Shown one piece after another: positions 48,742 to 60,228 of a stretch of 64,000 bases of DNA (position 1 is its first letter; each line of letters begins with the position of its first letter). This DNA is from Dallia pectoralis. Lineage: Eukaryota; Chordata; Actinopteri; Esociformes; Umbridae. The position numbers were made by a program, and so were the translations under genes. Where the stretch lies: the NCBI GenBank assembly GCA_029465975.1, contig CM055728.1, positions 21,367,133-21,431,132 of the forward strand, read 5' to 3'. A model generated the notes under the pieces. That model saw only the letters and a program-made list of their open reading frames with translations, had not been told where the DNA came from and searched no databases.

Positions 48742-49780
48742 TTTGCTCAGTTTTCTGTAGGACTGAGCAAATTATAAGAGATTATAAGACATTTGTGTGG
48801 CATAGTTCTCCAGCAAAGGTACAACCCTTTGACCCTCCACAACGTGATTCACCCTTTTAGGAATGGAATCGGGGAACATCAGTAAGCCAGTGACTCAGCC
48901 ACAGTAATTGCTTTGTAGAAAGACTATCCCAGTGGGGAGAGTGAAGCCACAATGTAGGACAGCAAGAGTGATTTGTCAATCCAGTGTCTTGCCGTTCACC
49001 TTAACACCCCTGGGCAGTACTACACTTAATCACTTACTGAAGAGATGAGTCCTCAGTAAAGAAATAAGGATGCTGTCTGGGGTCTTGCAAAAATCTAATT
49101 ATTTTTTGGGGATTTTTTTCATTGTACAATCACTAGCAAATCTCCGGTAGCAAAGTTTGAATGTGAGTGGTTTCAATGACATGTCATCAAAACAATGGCC
49201 AAGAATCCCGTAATGCATCTTTATGAAATAATGGTGATTCTAATATCTGTATATGTACAAGTACCCTACTAGTTGTTTGGTTCGATGGCTTGCATCTTGT
49301 GACTATTGTGTATGTATAAGTTCAGAGAAATAAGTTGGAGCAGATCCATGCAGTGCTTTGTGGCTGTGCATTTAAACACACAAATCAGCCACAGCTCATA
49401 CAGGCTGTTTTATTGGCTCTTGGTTAATAACTAGTTGCAGTTCAGGAGAGAAGCTAAAACTGCTGGAGCAAAAGCGAACAAAGCTTCAGAAGACAGAGAG
49501 CAACTCAGGGCCATGCTAACTTATCAACGGCTTTGTGTCAACAAACAGAACGCCAGGGAAGGAGACAGAAAGCCAAGAGGTGGGAGCAAAGGATGTCAGA
49601 ACTGAACTATGACTGCTGGAGCCTATTCGTCCCGAACTGCCACAGGGAGGCTGCTGAAAAGCCACATATACCTTCCTTAATGAAACACTCTCCAGGGTTC
49701 TGAACCAGGCTCTGTATCTGCTCCCTGTGTTCTCCACCGTAGATGGCTGATTCAGGCGTAGCCTCAAGCTGGATGTGCTC
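48742..49780. other. intronic, possible worn dispersed repeat
   Basis: TTGGAGCAGATCCATGCAGTGC at about 49335 resembles part of a long dispersed repeat known in some fishes (GATCCATGCAATGCTTTG), but the match is short. Nothing else recognised. The left part of the - strand frame that runs into the next array (EHIQLEATPESAIYGGEHRE and onward, 49607-49785) is open but has no signature. Confidence 0.3.
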
Positions 49781-50796
49781 CTCCAGTACATTGGCGTTTC
49801 TCCTCCAGGACATTGGGTTTTTCCCTCCTCCAGTACATTGGCGTTTCTCCTCCAGGACATTGGGTTTTTCCCTCCTCCAGTACATTGGCGTTTCTCCTCC
49901 AGGACATTGGGTTTTTCCCTCCTCCAGTACATTGGCGTTTCTCCTCCAGGACATTGGGTTTTTCCCTCCTCCAGTACATTGGCGTTTCTCCTCCAGGACA
50001 TTGGGTTTTTCCCTCCTCCAGTACATTGGCGTTTCTCCTCCAGGACATTGGGTTTTTCCCTCCTCCAGTACATTGGCGTTTCTCCTCCAGGACATTGGGT
50101 TTTTCCCTCCTCCAGTACATTGGCGTTTCTCCTCCAGGACATTGGGTTTTTCCCCCCTCCTCCAGTACATTGGCGTTTCTCCTCCAGGACATTGGGTTTT
50201 TCCCCCTCCTCCAGTACATTGGCGTTTCTCCTCCAGGACATTGGGTTTTTCCCTCCTCCAGTACATTGGCGTTTCTCCTCCAGGACATTGGGTTTTTCCC
50301 TCCTCCAGTACATTGGCGTTTCTCCTCCAGGACATTGGGTTTTTCCCTCCTCCAGTACATTGGCGTTTCTCCTCCAGGACATTGGGTTTTTCCCCCTCCT
50401 CCAGTACATTGGCGTTTCTCCTCCAGGACATTGGGTTTTTCCCCCTCCTCCAGTACATTGGCGTTTCTCCTCCAGGACATTGGGTTTTTCCCTCCTCCAG
50501 TACATTGGCGTTTCTCCTCCAGGACATTGGGTTTTTCCCTCCTCCAGTACATTGGCGTTTCTCCTCCAGGACATTGGGTTTTTCCCTCCTCCAGTACATT
50601 GGCGTTTCTCCTCCAGGACATTGGGTTTTTCCCTCCTCCAGTACATTGGCGTTTCTCCTCCAGGACATTGGGTTTTTCCCTCCTCCAGTACATTGGCGTT
50701 TCTCCTCCAGGACATTGGGTTTTTCCCTCCTCCAGTACATTGGCGTTTCTCCTCCAGGACATTGGGTTTTTCCCTCCTCCAGTACATTGGCGTTTA
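49781..50796. repeat. 47-bp minisatellite, about 21 copies
   Basis: Tandem units of 47 bp (a few of 48-49 bp with an extra C in TTTTTCCCCC). Each is a dimer of two related halves: CTCCAGTACATTGGCGTTTC and CTCCAGGACATTGGGTTTTT with short pyrimidine ends. Copies are almost identical. The unit contains no stop codon in any of the six frames and 47 is not a multiple of three, so all six frames stay open for about 1 kb (332-423 codons). These frames are by-products, not six overlapping genes. Confidence 0.97.
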
Positions 50797-51689
50797 CACC
50801 TCTTTTATGTTGCTGGTGCCCCGGTAGGGGAGGAATCATGGGATGTCTGCAAATTTATTTGGAATTGGTTATCCTGTAATTAGTTGCCTTATAAAATAGG
50901 CACTATTTGTAGACTACTTGTTGCTGATTGGCTATTCAACTTGGGGCTTTTCAACGTCAAGCCTTGGGAACCAAAGTACTGCAAATTTTCTGTTATACAT
51001 GTTAGATAGCTGCCTTCACCTGGATCCCATATCTAAATCCGTCCCTAATTACGGAGCTACAATAACAACCAGCATTACTATGGTCCCAAGGCTTAAAGCA
51101 TCCGAGTTGTCCACCGTTGTAAAGGATGGGCTAATGGCCAGTTGGGACAGCTAATGGGGCCTTGTGCCATTCAATGCATTAGCTGTTGATTACAATGAGC
51201 TATTGTTTTCTCACCGTGCAGTAATGCTAACGCCACTAAATAAATAGCACGTGCTACCAGGGAGTACGTTTCAATCCGATAAGTAATTTTTGAGAGTGTA
51301 TTTTAAAAGTTATAGAACTTGTGTGGCAATGAGTGTGTACACAAGTCACACCATTCATGTAATTACAAGTCCCTTCCACTAGGTGGCTGATGACCAAATT
51401 CATTGAGCATTGGGTTATAGCTGTCTTGGGTGAGTTTCAGATGGTTTGATGGTTTTTTTAAGCAGTGTCTTTCTATCTTGACATTTAAGTCTAGCTACCC
51501 CCGTCATGTGTGTTATTCTGTACCATATCGTATTTAGTGCTTAGAATTTATTCATTTAGATTGTAAGTTAAGAGGACAAAATAAAACAAAGTATTTAAAG
51601 GATTTATTCGTATTTCAAATTATTAATCACCTAGAAAACGGCTTCAGGCTAAAAACTAACGGATAGCTCCAAGCTTTGGTGCCCAATAC
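50797..51689. other. intronic, nothing recognised
   Basis: No exon, RNA gene or repeat family recognised. Confidence 0.5.
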
Positions 51690-51993
51690 CACATGTCCCT
51701 CATGACTTTGCTCAACCCTGGATGTACCACCTGTCAGTACCTCAGCGAGAGAGTCACTGAACTTGAGGGGAGAGTATTTGTCCTGCGCCAGAACAAGGAC
51801 AACAAAAAATTAATGGACTCCTTGGTTCCATAAACCATCCTAGACTATGACGTCAGCTTCCCTGGGTTGCAGACTGGATTCATCAAATGATTTGGAGGTG
51901 CTACATTTGGATGAGAGATTCAGTGTCCTGGAAGACATGGAAGTGTATTCCACTAATACCTTGCAGGGTCCCTCCACTACTCCCACCTGACTC
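51690..51993 (+). pseudogene. LINE ORF1-like coiled-coil relic
   Basis: From 51726 the frame reads TTCQYLSERVTELEGRVFVL then RQNKDNKKLMDSLV before a stop, a leucine-heptad pattern like the coiled coil of LINE ORF1 proteins. After a frameshift, from 51895, EVLHLDERFSVLEDMEVYST resembles the LxLxNRFxxLxD motif that follows the coiled coil in some fish LINE ORF1 proteins. A stop at 51988 ends it. ORF1 proteins bind LINE RNA. The assignment rests on pattern only; no other part of the LINE was found here. Confidence 0.4.
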
Positions 51994-52025
51994 TTAGGCA
52001 GAAGTGCCCAAGCACACTTGTTCCG

Positions 52026-52490
52026 CAAGCCCTCCTCACCCTGCTATGCTGGCAGTCTCTGCTGCTAGCCCTCCTCACCCTGCTATGCTGGCAGTCTCTG
52101 CTGCTAGCCCTCCTCACCCTGCTATGCTGGCAGTCTCTACTGCTAGCCCTCCTCACACTGCTAGGCCGGCAGTCTCTGCTGCTAGCCCTCCTCACCCTGC
52201 TAGGCCGGCAGTCTCTGCTGCTAGCCCTCCTCACCCTGCTAGGCCGGCAGTCTCTGCTGCTAGCCCTCCTCACCCTGCTAGGCCGGCAGTCTCTGCTGCT
52301 AGCCCTCCTCACCCTGCTAGACCGGCAGTCTCTGCTGCTAGACCGGCAGTCTCTGCTGCTAGCCCTCCTCACCCTGCTAGGCCGGCAGTCTCTGCTGCTA
52401 GCCCTCCTCACCCTGCTAGACCGGCAGTCTCTGCTGCTAGACCGGCAGTCTCTGCTGCTAGCTCTCCTCACCCTGCTAGGCCGGCAGATC
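52026..52490. repeat. 39-bp minisatellite, about 12 copies
   Basis: Units of 39 bp (GCTGCTAGCCCTCCTCACCC, then TGCTAGGCCGGCAGTCTCT), with TATGCTGG in the first three copies, TAGGCCGG or TAGACCGG later, and two partial units that lack the CCCTCCTCACC part. Because 39 is a multiple of three, the + strand keeps one 13-residue repeat (AASPPHPARPAVS) inside a 193-codon frame (52004-52585). It begins about 35 bases after the LINE-like relic and no promoter, signal or splice site supports a gene. Confidence 0.95.
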
Positions 52491-53541
52491 ACTTTTCACA
52501 ATTAACCCATCATTTATGCAATTCCAAGATTATTGTCCAGTCATCGTATTGTGAATACTACTCTCATGCAGAGCGGTATTGTTAGAAGTAATTTTGCTCC
52601 CGTAAAGTTGAGCTTTGTCAATAGCTTAACAACTGTTTATTGCTTATCTAGTGCAATGGATGTAGGACTTTTTTTGTGGTACTGTGTACTTATTTAACTC
52701 TAGCATGGGCATACCCCCCCCCCGTACTTCCTCCCTGTTGTCTAAGCGAACTCTCTGATATAGTGTCTAAATATGCAAACTCTTTATTTACTGATTTAAG
52801 TTCAAGGTGTTCATTTGTATAAGGAGGACCTTGAATAACTTGACACATTGAGACTGAGGTCTCATTTGCAAGGGTGCCATTGGAATATCGACTCAAATAC
52901 AATTATAATTAAAGAGAGATGCATACATTTAACAGGCAAACTGACAATAATTGTCACAATCAATAAAGACAAACACAATTCTCACAGTAAAAATCCAACA
53001 TAGTATTCATAAACTGACTAATGGACACCGAGGCAGACAAATTAAACTGATTGGAGACTATTCCATATGTGCTTTGAAAGAGAAGGCAGAACAACCCGTA
53101 CTACTCATTAGTTACAAAAGGTGTCTGCAATACTTTCCAACTGGGATCTAACATTCAAACCAGACGATCTAGGTGTCAACAGTGATGTAAGGTATACCGG
53201 AAGCTTGTGGACTAAGGTTTTGTATACAAAAATCGAATAATGGAGGGATCTACCAATGGGGAACGAGAATTATTATCCAAATTGCATAAATGTATGTATA
53301 TTCTTATACAATTTAAATAAGGTTCAAACTGCTGATTGTGGGCAAGACTGTATGGACGATGGATACTTCCTTATTTTTTGTATATATACTGATTGCATTA
53401 GAATTCCCATAATGGTGAAGAACAAAGACACTGTTTTAAATGATAAACGTAAGTGATAGATACAGAATATATACACTTTGTTAAAGCACCATTGGCAGGG
53501 ATTGCAGCTTTGTGTGTTCTTGGGTATGATGCTGAAAGCTT
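52491..53541. other. intronic, nothing recognised
   Basis: No exon, RNA gene or repeat family recognised. Confidence 0.5.
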
Positions 53542-53765
53542 GGCCTGTATTTGGGGAGGTTCTCCTATTGTTCTCTGCAGATCCTCTCACACGAATTGGC
53601 CTGTATTTGGGGAGGTTCTCCTGTTCTCTGCAGATCCTCTCACACGAATTTACCTGTATTTGGGGAGGTTCTCCTGTTGTTCTCTGCTGATCCTCTCACG
53701 CGAATTGGTGTGTATTTGGCGAGGTTCTCCTGTTGTTCTCTGCAGATCATCTCACACGAATGCAG
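53542..53765. repeat. about 56-bp tandem repeat, 4 copies
   Basis: Four copies of GCCTGTATTTGGGGAGGTTC, then TCCTGTTGTTCTCTGCAGAT, then CCTCTCACACGAATTG, with small indels (the second copy lacks TTG). The translated frames at 53453-53911 and 53551-53838 show the same repeats (IWGGSP, FGEVLL) and are artefacts. Confidence 0.9.
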
Positions 53766-55505
53766 CTGCACAGGTGTTGTCCATATTTACGTCCACAGAC
53801 CGCTCCTATGTGGCTTCGGAACAAATCTGCACACGTAAATGGACAAATGTCACAGACCATAGAGAAAGTGAATGTTTTATGCCAACACAGTCGGCGAAGA
53901 CTCGATTATGAGAAGAGGCTTAAATGTAGGTTGAGATTTTACTCAATAACTATTATGTTATGTTCTTCTATCTCTTCAAATACTCTTCAATTACTCGACA
54001 TGAATGAAGTGACTTATTTTGAACAGCTTTCAACAGTTGTCCACTGTAAAAAGTGGTTACTGTGTTCCTATTTATAAAAAGACTCATATACTTGCCGTCT
54101 TTGAATTGCTCTGTCTTTCCAGTGTAACCCACTTTGGCGAGCAGATACATTTGATGTGATGAACATAGCGTATGATATTCATTAGTGAAACTGTACATTT
54201 GACAGATCTTGCAGACTGATTAATGCAATCGAGGAACGTGAGGACTGAGTACTTTTTGTCTCTGGACAATCTGCTTTTTCACAACTGTCTTTCCAGTCTG
54301 GCTGGTAATACTGTAAAGGGAAGCAATCAATCATACAATGATATACTTACACAGATATTTTCTAGCCTTCATAGAGGTGGTATTGAAACTCTCTTTTTGC
54401 AGGGACAACATTTTGTTTCTGCAGATCTTTTTCAAAGTAATGGGGAGTAATGATGTCTAATTTCAGCCTTCAATGACAAATTCTATCTATCAAATTTTAT
54501 CTGGCTATTATTTTTTGGCCTTTTTACATTAACTGTTTAATACATTTACCCATGAAATTGAGACCTTCACCAGAGCCAACAATGTACGGATGAGTGACCA
54601 ATTAAAGCAAACTCCTAAATATATTGGTAAAACAAAATGAGTGTGGATGGCGCCGTACAGGTGTCCTGCATAATACAATTAAGCAATTAACATCCTATGT
54701 TGTCATGTGACATATATACAAATGCTGAGAAGGCCCAGGTGACCACGAACTGTGTTCCATCCCTTTGGTATGTGTGGGTATGCTGGGCTCTCATATGTTT
54801 ATCAAGTGATGCTTCTGTTCATCCAATTGTTTTTTACTTAAGGATGTTGAACAAAACAGTCTATTGAGTTGATCATTTCGATGTTCATCCAGACAGTTGA
54901 AGTACAGATAACGTAGCATAATGTAATAATACCAGATATTTAATTTATTTTATTTAAAAGATGAAACTAGATGTCAATTTGGGACATCTTTAGAATCAAA
55001 TCTAATTTATAATTGACTCACCATTTTACAATTAATCAAAACAAAACTATCCTACTCCGCTACTCCTTTCATTGTTTTGAATTGAATCAAATATGTTATA
55101 CTATATCTAGAGCTAAAGGAAATTGAAAAGGACATTTCCTGTAAGCTTGCTGTCCTTTCCTGTGTGCTCGCCCCAGAATAAGCTTTCCCTCGTGTCACAG
55201 TTGCCACCAGACCTCATTCTCAGACCCTGTTTAGTGGTGTATTAATTATCAACTAGCCTATCACTTTTTATGAGCTGTCTGTAATGTCTGGTGACCAAAT
55301 ATAAAGGCCTAGTATAATTAGTTGCTTGGGAGAGTGAATAGACTCCAAATTGTTTATGCTTGAGGGGAACCTTAGGGCAGATCTGTTACTAGAGGAAGAG
55401 AGGAGAGCAATAAAAAGAGAGGCAGTGATGGAGAAACAGTTACATTAATAGCGTCTATAACAGAATGACCAGGCCGACAATAACAACTGGTAGGTTGAAG
55501 ACTGC
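53766..55505. other. intronic, nothing recognised
   Basis: About 1.7 kb of AT-rich sequence without a recognised exon or element. Confidence 0.5.
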
Positions 55506-56733
55506 GCCATAGTCAACACGTACTGAACCAATGGAGTGATGCCAAGATATGCCCACCACAGGCCATAGTCAACACGTACTGAACCAATGGAGTGATGCCA
55601 AGATATGCCCACCACAGGCCATAGTCAACACGTACTGAACCAATGGAGTGATGCCAAGATATGCCCACCACAGGCCATAGTCAACACGTACTGAACCAAT
55701 GGAGTGATGCCAAGATATGCCCACCACAGGCCACAGTCAACACGTACTGAACCAATGGAGTGATGCCAAGATATGCCCACCACAGGCCATAGTCAACACG
55801 TACTGAACCAATGGAGTGATGCCAAGATATGCCCACCACAGGCCATAGTCAACACGTACTGAACCAATGGAGTGATGCCAAGATATGCCCACCACAGGCC
55901 ATAGTCAACATGTACTGAACCAATGGAGTGATGCCAAGATATGCCCACCACAGGCCACAGTCAACACGTACTGAACCAATGGAGTGATGCCAAGATATGC
56001 CCACCACAGGCCATAGTCAACATGTACTAAACCAATGGAGTGATGCCAAGATATGCCCACCACAGGCCACAGTCAACACGTACTGAACCAATGGAGTGAT
56101 GCCAAGATATGCCCACCACAGGCCACAGTCAACACGTACTGAACCAATGGAGTGATGCCAAGATATGCCCACCACAGGCCATAGTCAACACGTACTGAAC
56201 CAATGGAGTGATGCCAAGATATGCCCACCACAGGCCACAGTCAACACGTACTGAACCAATGGAGTGATGCCAAGATATGCCCACCGCAGGCCATAGTCAA
56301 CATGTACTGAACCAATGGAGTGATGCCAAGATATGCCCACCACAGGCCACAGTCAACACGTACTGAACCAATGGAGTGATGCCAAGATATGCCCACCACA
56401 GGCTATAGTCAACACGTACTGAACAATGGAGTGATGCCAAGATATGCCCACCACAGGCCATAGTCAACATGTACTGAACCAATGGAGTGATGCCAAGATA
56501 TGCCCACCACAGGCCATAGTCAACATGTACTGAACCAATGGAGTGATGCCAAGATATGCCCACCACAGGCCATAGTCAACACGTACTGAACCAATGGAGT
56601 GATGCCAAGATATGCCCACCACAGGCCACAGTCAACACGTACTGAACCAATGGAGTGATGCCAAGATATGCCCACCACAGGCCACAGTCAACACGTACTG
56701 AACCAATGGGGTGATGCCAAGATATGCCCACCG
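55506..56733. repeat. 56-bp minisatellite, about 22 copies
   Basis: Tandem copies of a 56-bp unit (GCCATAGTCAACACGTACTG, AACCAATGGAGTGATGCCAA, GATATGCCCACCACAG). Variants are CACAGTC for CATAGTC, ACATG for ACACG, and single changes such as ACTAAACC; one unit near 56424 lost a C (GAACAATGG), shifting the register by one base. Nearly every copy carries ACCAATGG, a full CCAAT-box sequence. Confidence 0.97.
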
Positions 56734-57517
56734 CATAGGGACTCTACTGTACTGGCAGCATGAACTAGACTTCACAATAGATATCATGTCTGTCTACATC
56801 CTTTCTGCAGAGGCTGAAGACAATTGCAATGCATGTGTTTGTGCACGTGTGATTTCATGACAACATTTTGCTTATGGCTTTTTTGTTTTTGAAATCTTTG
56901 CCCGAGGAGCTCTTCTAGCGACGATGATAAAGGAATCCAGAAGTCGGGTCTCAGTTTGTGTCTCCGATAGCAACAACATCGTGTCACAGATTTGTAATGG
57001 ATGGCCCTGCATCCGCATGTGCTTGTGTCAATGGATAATCACAATCATTCTGTTACCGGTAACTTGAACAAGTTAAGTATGCTGGGCTCGTTAGCATCTG
57101 ATATTGTCTACTGCTGTCTCTCTGCGAGTGCTATGGGTGCAATGCTATCATCACAAAACTATTTACAATTTAAGTAAACTGTTTAAGGGTGCTGAAGATT
57201 TGGTCATTGCCAGCAGCCTAAAAGTAAAATATATGGCATAATGATGATGCCAGTATTTGCTTTATACTGAACATTTGCTTACTTTAGTAATTACAATGTG
57301 ATTGCAAGCCAAAACAGTAATGGCTCTTATTTTTATGACTTATTAACTTTCGACCATCAAAATGTCTGCGGCTGTTTTAGAATGCTGATGACAATAACAA
57401 CCGAGTGGAGAATGAGAATGTGTCACCATGGTATGAGTTCCTGGCAAGAATTCAATCCATGGTGGCATTTACTACAGATCTAATTAGCAAGCTGCAGTAC
57501 TCAATTTCTGACAGATC
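56734..57517. other. intronic, nothing recognised
   Basis: No exon, RNA gene or repeat family recognised. Confidence 0.5.
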
Positions 57518-57525
57518 CTATAGAC

Positions 57526-57930
57526 CACGTGTCAAACTCAAGGCCCGCGGGCCCAATCCGGCCCGCCACGTTATGTTATGTGGCCCGCAAGGCTTATTAT
57601 TGCCTTAAAAAAAAGTACACGTTTCTTAACAGCTGACCATAAACTGTATCTCCCAGAATGCATGTGAGTTTTGGATGACGAGTTTGATGTAGTAATGTGG
57701 GTTTCTAAACCTGATATATGAGATTTATGTTGTAGCAACACAGAGCAATGTGCTTACATATAAACATTTATGTAAATGCATGTGCATTATTTCTACACTT
57801 AAATATAAATCAAAGTAAAATGCAGAGACAGTTATTTAAGAATATATATTAAGAAGTAGCTACATTTTTACAGTCTTTTGGTTACCAGCGTCCCTTTGAG
57901 GGCCACCGTAATGCTAATGTGACACCCCTG
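57526..57930. mobile_element. non-autonomous hAT element, 405 bp, with target duplication
   Basis: The left end CACGTGTCAAACTCAAGGCC and the right end ATGTGACACCCCTG form an imperfect inverted repeat around GTGTCA. GCCCGCGGGCC with GGCCCGCCACG and TGTGGCCCGCAAGGC next to the left end is the well-known start of a vertebrate hAT family. It is flanked by CTATAGAC (57518-57525) and CTAAAGAC (57931-57938), an 8-bp duplication with one change. No coding capacity. Confidence 0.85.
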
Positions 57931-57938
57931 CTAAAGAC

Positions 57939-60107
57939 AATGACTAACAACAAATAATGAATAATGTCAACGTGACGTTCACTAGTCCCAGGGGTCCAGG
58001 GGTTAAATTGGACAGGAAGTGCTGTGCTCCTGTACATTTGGTTGAAATGAGATTTTGTGTGAGCTGATCTCCAGTATTCCACTGGCCAGCAGTTACATTT
58101 ATTATATACAACTGGATAGTGTGGATAGTGTGAACAAGGGCACGGCCACTTCTAAAATCCCAATTTAACCACTAAAGGGATTCATTTATTTGGTAGACTC
58201 TTATCGTTAGAGGCTCATGCACCCTAGTTGGAGGTAATTCATGTTATACAATAGATTAAAACATATGCATCGACTAAACTGTGTGTTCCAATCCTTGGGC
58301 TGTGTAATTGAAATTAATGCATTTAGTTCCACAATGATTGAAGACACACCGATTAGTTTCTTTTTATTGGCTGTGCTACAATTTCTATTTGACCTATATT
58401 AAATACTATTTTACAGCCTTTCTTCACAGTCACAACCACAACATAGACATCATAAACATCATAACATTTCCGTTAATCTGGCGAAATCAATGGGTTGACA
58501 AAAGTCTTTTCCAACCAGGTTTATTCCCAGTAAACATTAGGATGTTGATTCAATGTTGAAATAAAAAAGGGGAGAAAATGAAACCCTTGCTGACTAGCTC
58601 CTCCAACCACCTCAACGGCGCTGGGCTAATATGAGCTATTAGAACAGTCAGCTATGGCACGACCTGGGGGTGAACTGAGGTCACAGTATCTCAGAAGCGC
58701 TGCCGATCTTTAGGCCAATGTGATTTGTGAGGCCCGCCTAACCCTAACCCTGTTGCAGTTAATGTATATAATAGACAGCATAGATACATGAAGACAACAA
58801 AACAAATAGCGTAAGTGTTATTCATGTAATGCATCTTTATGATATATTGGAATCTGTAAAGTCAATGGTTCTATAGTGATTACAACTCAGGGAACAGCTT
58901 GCTCAAGTATGCTCTGAGAATACAAATTATAAGAAGAAAACCAAATCCAAATTACTGATAAAGAAATAACCTGTTCAAATATTTAAACCATTAAAATAGA
59001 ATTAACAAATTAAAATATTTACCAGACACATACAAAGCAAATACATTTGGATCAACTTCTATAATTTACAATTAAAAGTTGTTTAGCTTCTTTAAAACAT
59101 TGCATTGCATTTTAAATCATATTAATTTGGATGTTTATTTTAACTAGGTCACTACACTAGCACATTTCCCGGCTTGTCAGCAGGGCTCCTAGTTGTTCAA
59201 AAAACAAACGTCATTACCTAGGGAAGAACCAGCAAACTAATTTAGCACACAATGACTATGGGCATTACTAATACAAACGTTCTGACAAATATGTACAAAG
59301 CTGTTGTAACTTTTGTATTATTTAAATCTGCGTGCAGTGGGTCCTCTGACAGACTTGGTAATGTTGATGCTCACACTTCCAGCAGTCATTGTATTCAAAG
59401 AATATGCAACCAAAAATTAACACTGACGACTTTGTTCTACATTATGTCCGATGTAAATTGGTGCCCAAAAATGAGGGGACTGTGTTTAAAAAGTGCTGTC
59501 ATTTCTAAACAGTTCAGTCGATATTTATTAAAATACCCTGAAATTAAAGCTGACAGTCTGTACTTCAACCTAATTGCCATTGTATCCTTTCAAACTCAAA
59601 GTGCTAGAGTAGAACCAAATAACTAACAATTGTCACTGTTCTTTGAATTATAGTGCTCACTGAATAACAACCTCCAATGTTTCCACTGACATTTTCAGTG
59701 GGTGAAATGAAGGCAATGAAGGACCATGACGGGAAGATTTAAATCAATTTCAATCAAATTTCAACATTGAGGGAAGTCAATGCCTCAATGGGTTGCATCC
59801 TTTGAAAATAAATTGTATTTCCTTTCCTAGCTAAGCATAGTGAACAAAACTCATAGTGTGTAATATGCCCAATGTCTGTTGCATGTTGGGATACTGTTCT
59901 GTGATTGCATTCCTTCATTGCCTCTTATATAATGTGAACTTTTTTGTGGCAAAATATTTAGATGATCTGAATAGCTAAATAAATGGAAATAGTACAAACT
60001 GCATTGTAAACATTTTTGACACCCTTTCATTAGTACTTTCATTAGTACTTTTTAGTGCACCCTTCCAAGAACCACGGCACTTAACATTTTGATTGCATAG
60101 CACATCA
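57939..60107. other. intronic; possible worn antisense SINE at 58600-58715
   Basis: Most of this stretch holds nothing recognised. At 58600-58715, GGCGCTGGGCTAATATGAGC, GACCTGGGGGTGAACTGAGG and CAGAAGCGCTGCCGATC fall in the same order as blocks of a common tRNA-derived fish SINE read in antisense, but identity is low. Confidence 0.3.
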
Positions 60108-60110
60108 AAG

Positions 60111-60228
60111 GTGTGGCACGTGAAAAGGTGTGGCACGTGAAAAGGTGTGGCACGTGAAAAGGTGTGGCACGTGAAAAGGTGTGGCACGTGAAAAGGTGTG
60201 CCAGGTGAAAAGGTGTGGCACGTGAAAC
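60111..60228. repeat. 17-bp minisatellite, 7 copies
   Basis: Seven copies of GTGTGGCACGTGAAAAG starting at 60111, 60128, 60145, 60162, 60179, 60196 and 60213. Six carry the palindrome CACGTG (a canonical E-box); the sixth reads GTGTGCCAGGTGAAAAG. The His/Thr-rich - strand frames over it are artefacts. Confidence 0.95.

Noticed and set aside
49516..50883. Six overlapping frames of 332-423 codons
   Set aside because: All six come from the stop-free 47-bp tandem unit; real genes do not show this symmetry.
52004..52585. 193-codon AASPPHPARPAVS repeat protein
   Set aside because: Frame kept only because the unit is 39 bp; the start lies in unique sequence without protein signature and no splicing evidence is seen.
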